From the NCBI RefSeq assembly GCF_018406605.1, contig NZ_AP024545.1:2480001-2544000 (forward strand): a DNA stretch of 64,000 nucleotides, read 5' to 3'. This document shows positions 62,601-64,000 of the stretch, piece after piece. Within the stretch, counting starts at the first letter, position 1. Each line of letters starts with the position of its first letter. The notes under the pieces were generated by a model. The model was not told where the DNA came from. It saw nothing but the letters and a program-made list of their open reading frames with translations, and made no database searches. The translations under genes were made by a program, and so were the position numbers. The DNA comes from Noviluteimonas caseinilytica. Its GTDB lineage: Bacteria > Pseudomonadota > Gammaproteobacteria > Xanthomonadales > Xanthomonadaceae.

Positions 62601-64000
62601 TTACTTCGCCGACGCCTTCTTCGCCGGAGTCGCTTCCGCCGGCTTCTTCGCATCATCCGGCTGCGTGCCGTCCAGGCCGCGACGCTTCAGCAGCGGCGTG
62701 ATGTCCGGATTGCGGCCCGCGAAATCGCGGAACAGCTGCAGCGCATCCTTGCTGCCGCCGCGCGACAGCAACGTCGCGCGGAAGTGATCACCGTTCTCGC
62801 GCGTCAGGCCACCGTGCGCCTTGATCCATTCCACCGTGTCCGCATCGAGCACCTCGGACCAGATGTACGCGTAGTAGCCCGCCGAGTAGCCGCCCATGAT
62901 GTGGCTGAAGTACGGCGTGCGGTAACGCGGCGGCACCGGCGCGAAATCCACGCCGTCCTTCTTCAGCGCCGCGGCTTCGAACGCCATCACGCCGGAGGCC
63001 GGCGGAATCTGCGCCGGACCGACCTGGTGCCATTCCTGGTCGAGCATCGCCGCACCGAGGTACTCGGTGGTGGTGAAGCCCTGGTTGAACTTGCCCGCGG
63101 CCAGCACCTTGTCGAGCAGCGCCTTCGGCATCGGCTCGCCGGTCTTGTAGTTCTTCGCATAGTTGGCGAGCACCTGCGGCCAGTCGGCCCACATCTCGTT
63201 GACCTGCGAGGGATATTCGACGAAGTCGCGCGGCACGCTGGTGCCGGTGAAGTAGGGGTACTTCACGTCGGAGAACATGCCGTGCAGCGCATGGCCGAAC
63301 TCATGGAACATCGTGGTCACTTCATCCCACGTCAGCAGCGTCGGCTGGCCGGCCGGCGGCTTCGGGATGTTGAGATGGTTGGCGACGACCGGCAGCGTGC
63401 CGAACAGCTCGCTCTGGTCGACGTACGAATTCATCCACGCGCCGCCCTGCTTGGAATCGCGCGCGTACATGTCGGAGATAAAGATGGCGAGCTGCTTGCC
63501 GTCCTTGTCGAACACGTCGAACACGCGCACGTCCGGCTCGTACACCGGCAGGTCCTTGCGTTCCTTGAACGTCAGGCCGTAGAGCTGGTTGGCGGCGTAG
63601 AAGACGCCGTTCTGCTGCACGTTGTCGAGCTCGAGGTACGGCTTGAGTTCGTTCTCGTCGAACGCGAACTTCGCCTTGCGCACCTTCTCCGAATAGAACG
63701 ACCAGTCCCACGGTTCCAGCTTGAACGTCGGCTGGCCCTTGGCCTTCTGCTCGGCGTCGATCATCGCCTGCAGGTCGGCGGCTTCGCGCTTGGCGTTGGC
63801 CACGGCCGGCGGGGCGAGCTTGCCGAGCATGTCGTTGACGGCCTGCGGGGTCTTCGCGGTTTCGTCTTCCAGCACGAACGCGGCCCAGTTCGGGTAGCCG
63901 AGCAAGTTGGCCTTTTCGGCGCGCAGCTTGGTCACCTGCGAAATGATCGCGGTGGTGTCGAACTCGCCGCCGGTGCTGCCGCGCGACATCGACGCCTTGT
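62601..64000 (-). CDS. dcp: M3-family metallopeptidase, Dcp-like (5' end outside window)
   Basis: The window holds the last 466 residues; the reading frame stays open to the window end, so the start is missing. The zinc motif is HEFGH in TMFHEFGHALHGM (near 63290-63315), with the third ligand in the VNEMW region. YSAGYYAYIWSEVLDADTVEWI and NQGFTTTEYLGAAMLDQEWH are typical of the peptidyl-dipeptidase Dcp/oligopeptidase A group. The Lys/Ala/Pro-rich tail (DDAKKPAEATPAKKASAK) is an addition. Whether it has a signal peptide cannot be seen. Confidence 0.9.
   Translation of the reverse strand, partial: KASMSRGSTGGEFDTTAIISQVTKLRAEKANLLGYPNWAAFVLEDETAKTPQAVNDMLGKLAPPAVANAKREAADLQAMIDAEQKAKGQPTFKLEPWDWSFYSEKVRKAKFAFDENELKPYLELDNVQQNGVFYAANQLYGLTFKERKDLPVYEPDVRVFDVFDKDGKQLAIFISDMYARDSKQGGAWMNSYVDQSELFGTLPVVANHLNIPKPPAGQPTLLTWDEVTTMFHEFGHALHGMFSDVKYPYFTGTSVPRDFVEYPSQVNEMWADWPQVLANYAKNYKTGEPMPKALLDKVLAAGKFNQGFTTTEYLGAAMLDQEWHQVGPAQIPPASGVMAFEAAALKKDGVDFAPVPPRYRTPYFSHIMGGYSAGYYAYIWSEVLDADTVEWIKAHGGLTRENGDHFRATLLSRGGSKDALQLFRDFAGRNPDITPLLKRRGLDGTQPDDAKKPAEATPAKKASAK

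Overview
The window is about 64 kb of a high-GC gammaproteobacterial chromosome, most probably from the Xanthomonadaceae (Lysobacter/Xanthomonas relatives). That placement is inferred from gene content, conserved gene order (recX-alaS-csrA-tRNA-Ser-tRNA-Arg; bcp-gcvR-dapA-bamC-like; pcnB-folK-panBCD; queG-nnr-tsaE-amiC-mutL; asd-fimV-truA-trpFBA-accD) and codon use. I see no prophage, integrase, insertion sequence with a transposase, CRISPR array or rRNA. Almost everything is core housekeeping, tightly packed, with many ATGA, GTGA, TTGA or TGATG start/stop junctions.

Layout. 0-4.1 kb: recX, alaS, csrA, tRNA-Ser(GCU) and tRNA-Arg(ACG) on the plus strand, ending in a remarkable run of perfect hairpins. 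4.2-13.1 kb, minus strand: EamA transporter, murB, pyrD, an ALDH7-type aldehyde dehydrogenase, tRNA-Arg(CCU), an alpha/beta hydrolase, thiD, phoH, a PrxQ-type bcp and gcvR. 13.2-15.3 kb: dapA and a BamC-like lipoprotein, then fdxA and tRNA-Glu(CUC) on the minus strand. 15.3-20.9 kb, plus strand: pcnB, folK, panB, panC, panD and pgi. 20.9-29.4 kb: queG on the minus strand, then nnr, tsaE, amiC, mutL, a DUF1684 lipoprotein and a TraB/GumN-like protein on the plus strand. 30-38 kb: rnfB, metG and a DUF2147 protein (minus); mrp and dcd (plus); a small secreted protein, a HIT protein and a dienelactone hydrolase (minus); rimO (plus); greB (minus). 38-46.8 kb: a rhomboid protease, a membrane/repeat protein, a lipoprotein, a YjgR-type ATPase, a MltD-like transglycosylase, psd and an SCO protein. 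47-59 kb, plus strand: prmB, aroC, asd, fimV, truA, trpF, trpB, a DUF3144 protein, trpA, accD, glmM and a 2-oxoglutarate/Fe(II) oxygenase. 59-64 kb: a YdeP-like molybdopterin oxidoreductase (minus), a small unknown protein (plus), and the 3' part of an M3 metallopeptidase (minus) cut by the window end.

The main unexplained signal is a family of about 235-bp dispersed repeat arms with conserved hairpins. There are five arms: one solo (29.8-30.0 kb) and two inverted pairs (44.76-45.33 kb and 61.99-62.54 kb), each pair enclosing a 87-101 bp centre. Comparison of the pairs shows that the centres are homologous but lie in opposite orientation relative to their arms. This suggests that the centre inverts, or has inverted, by recombination between the arms. 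All three loci lie between converging genes. One pair fills the whole mltD-psd gap, and the solo arm supplies the last codons and stop of rnfB.

Other points of interest: a csrA leader rich in GGA motifs, a palindrome that mirrors the 3' end of tRNA-Arg, a symmetric back-to-back -10 element between the SCO gene and prmB, a (GGGAACA)7 repeat upstream of metG, and a DUF3144 gene between trpB and trpA.
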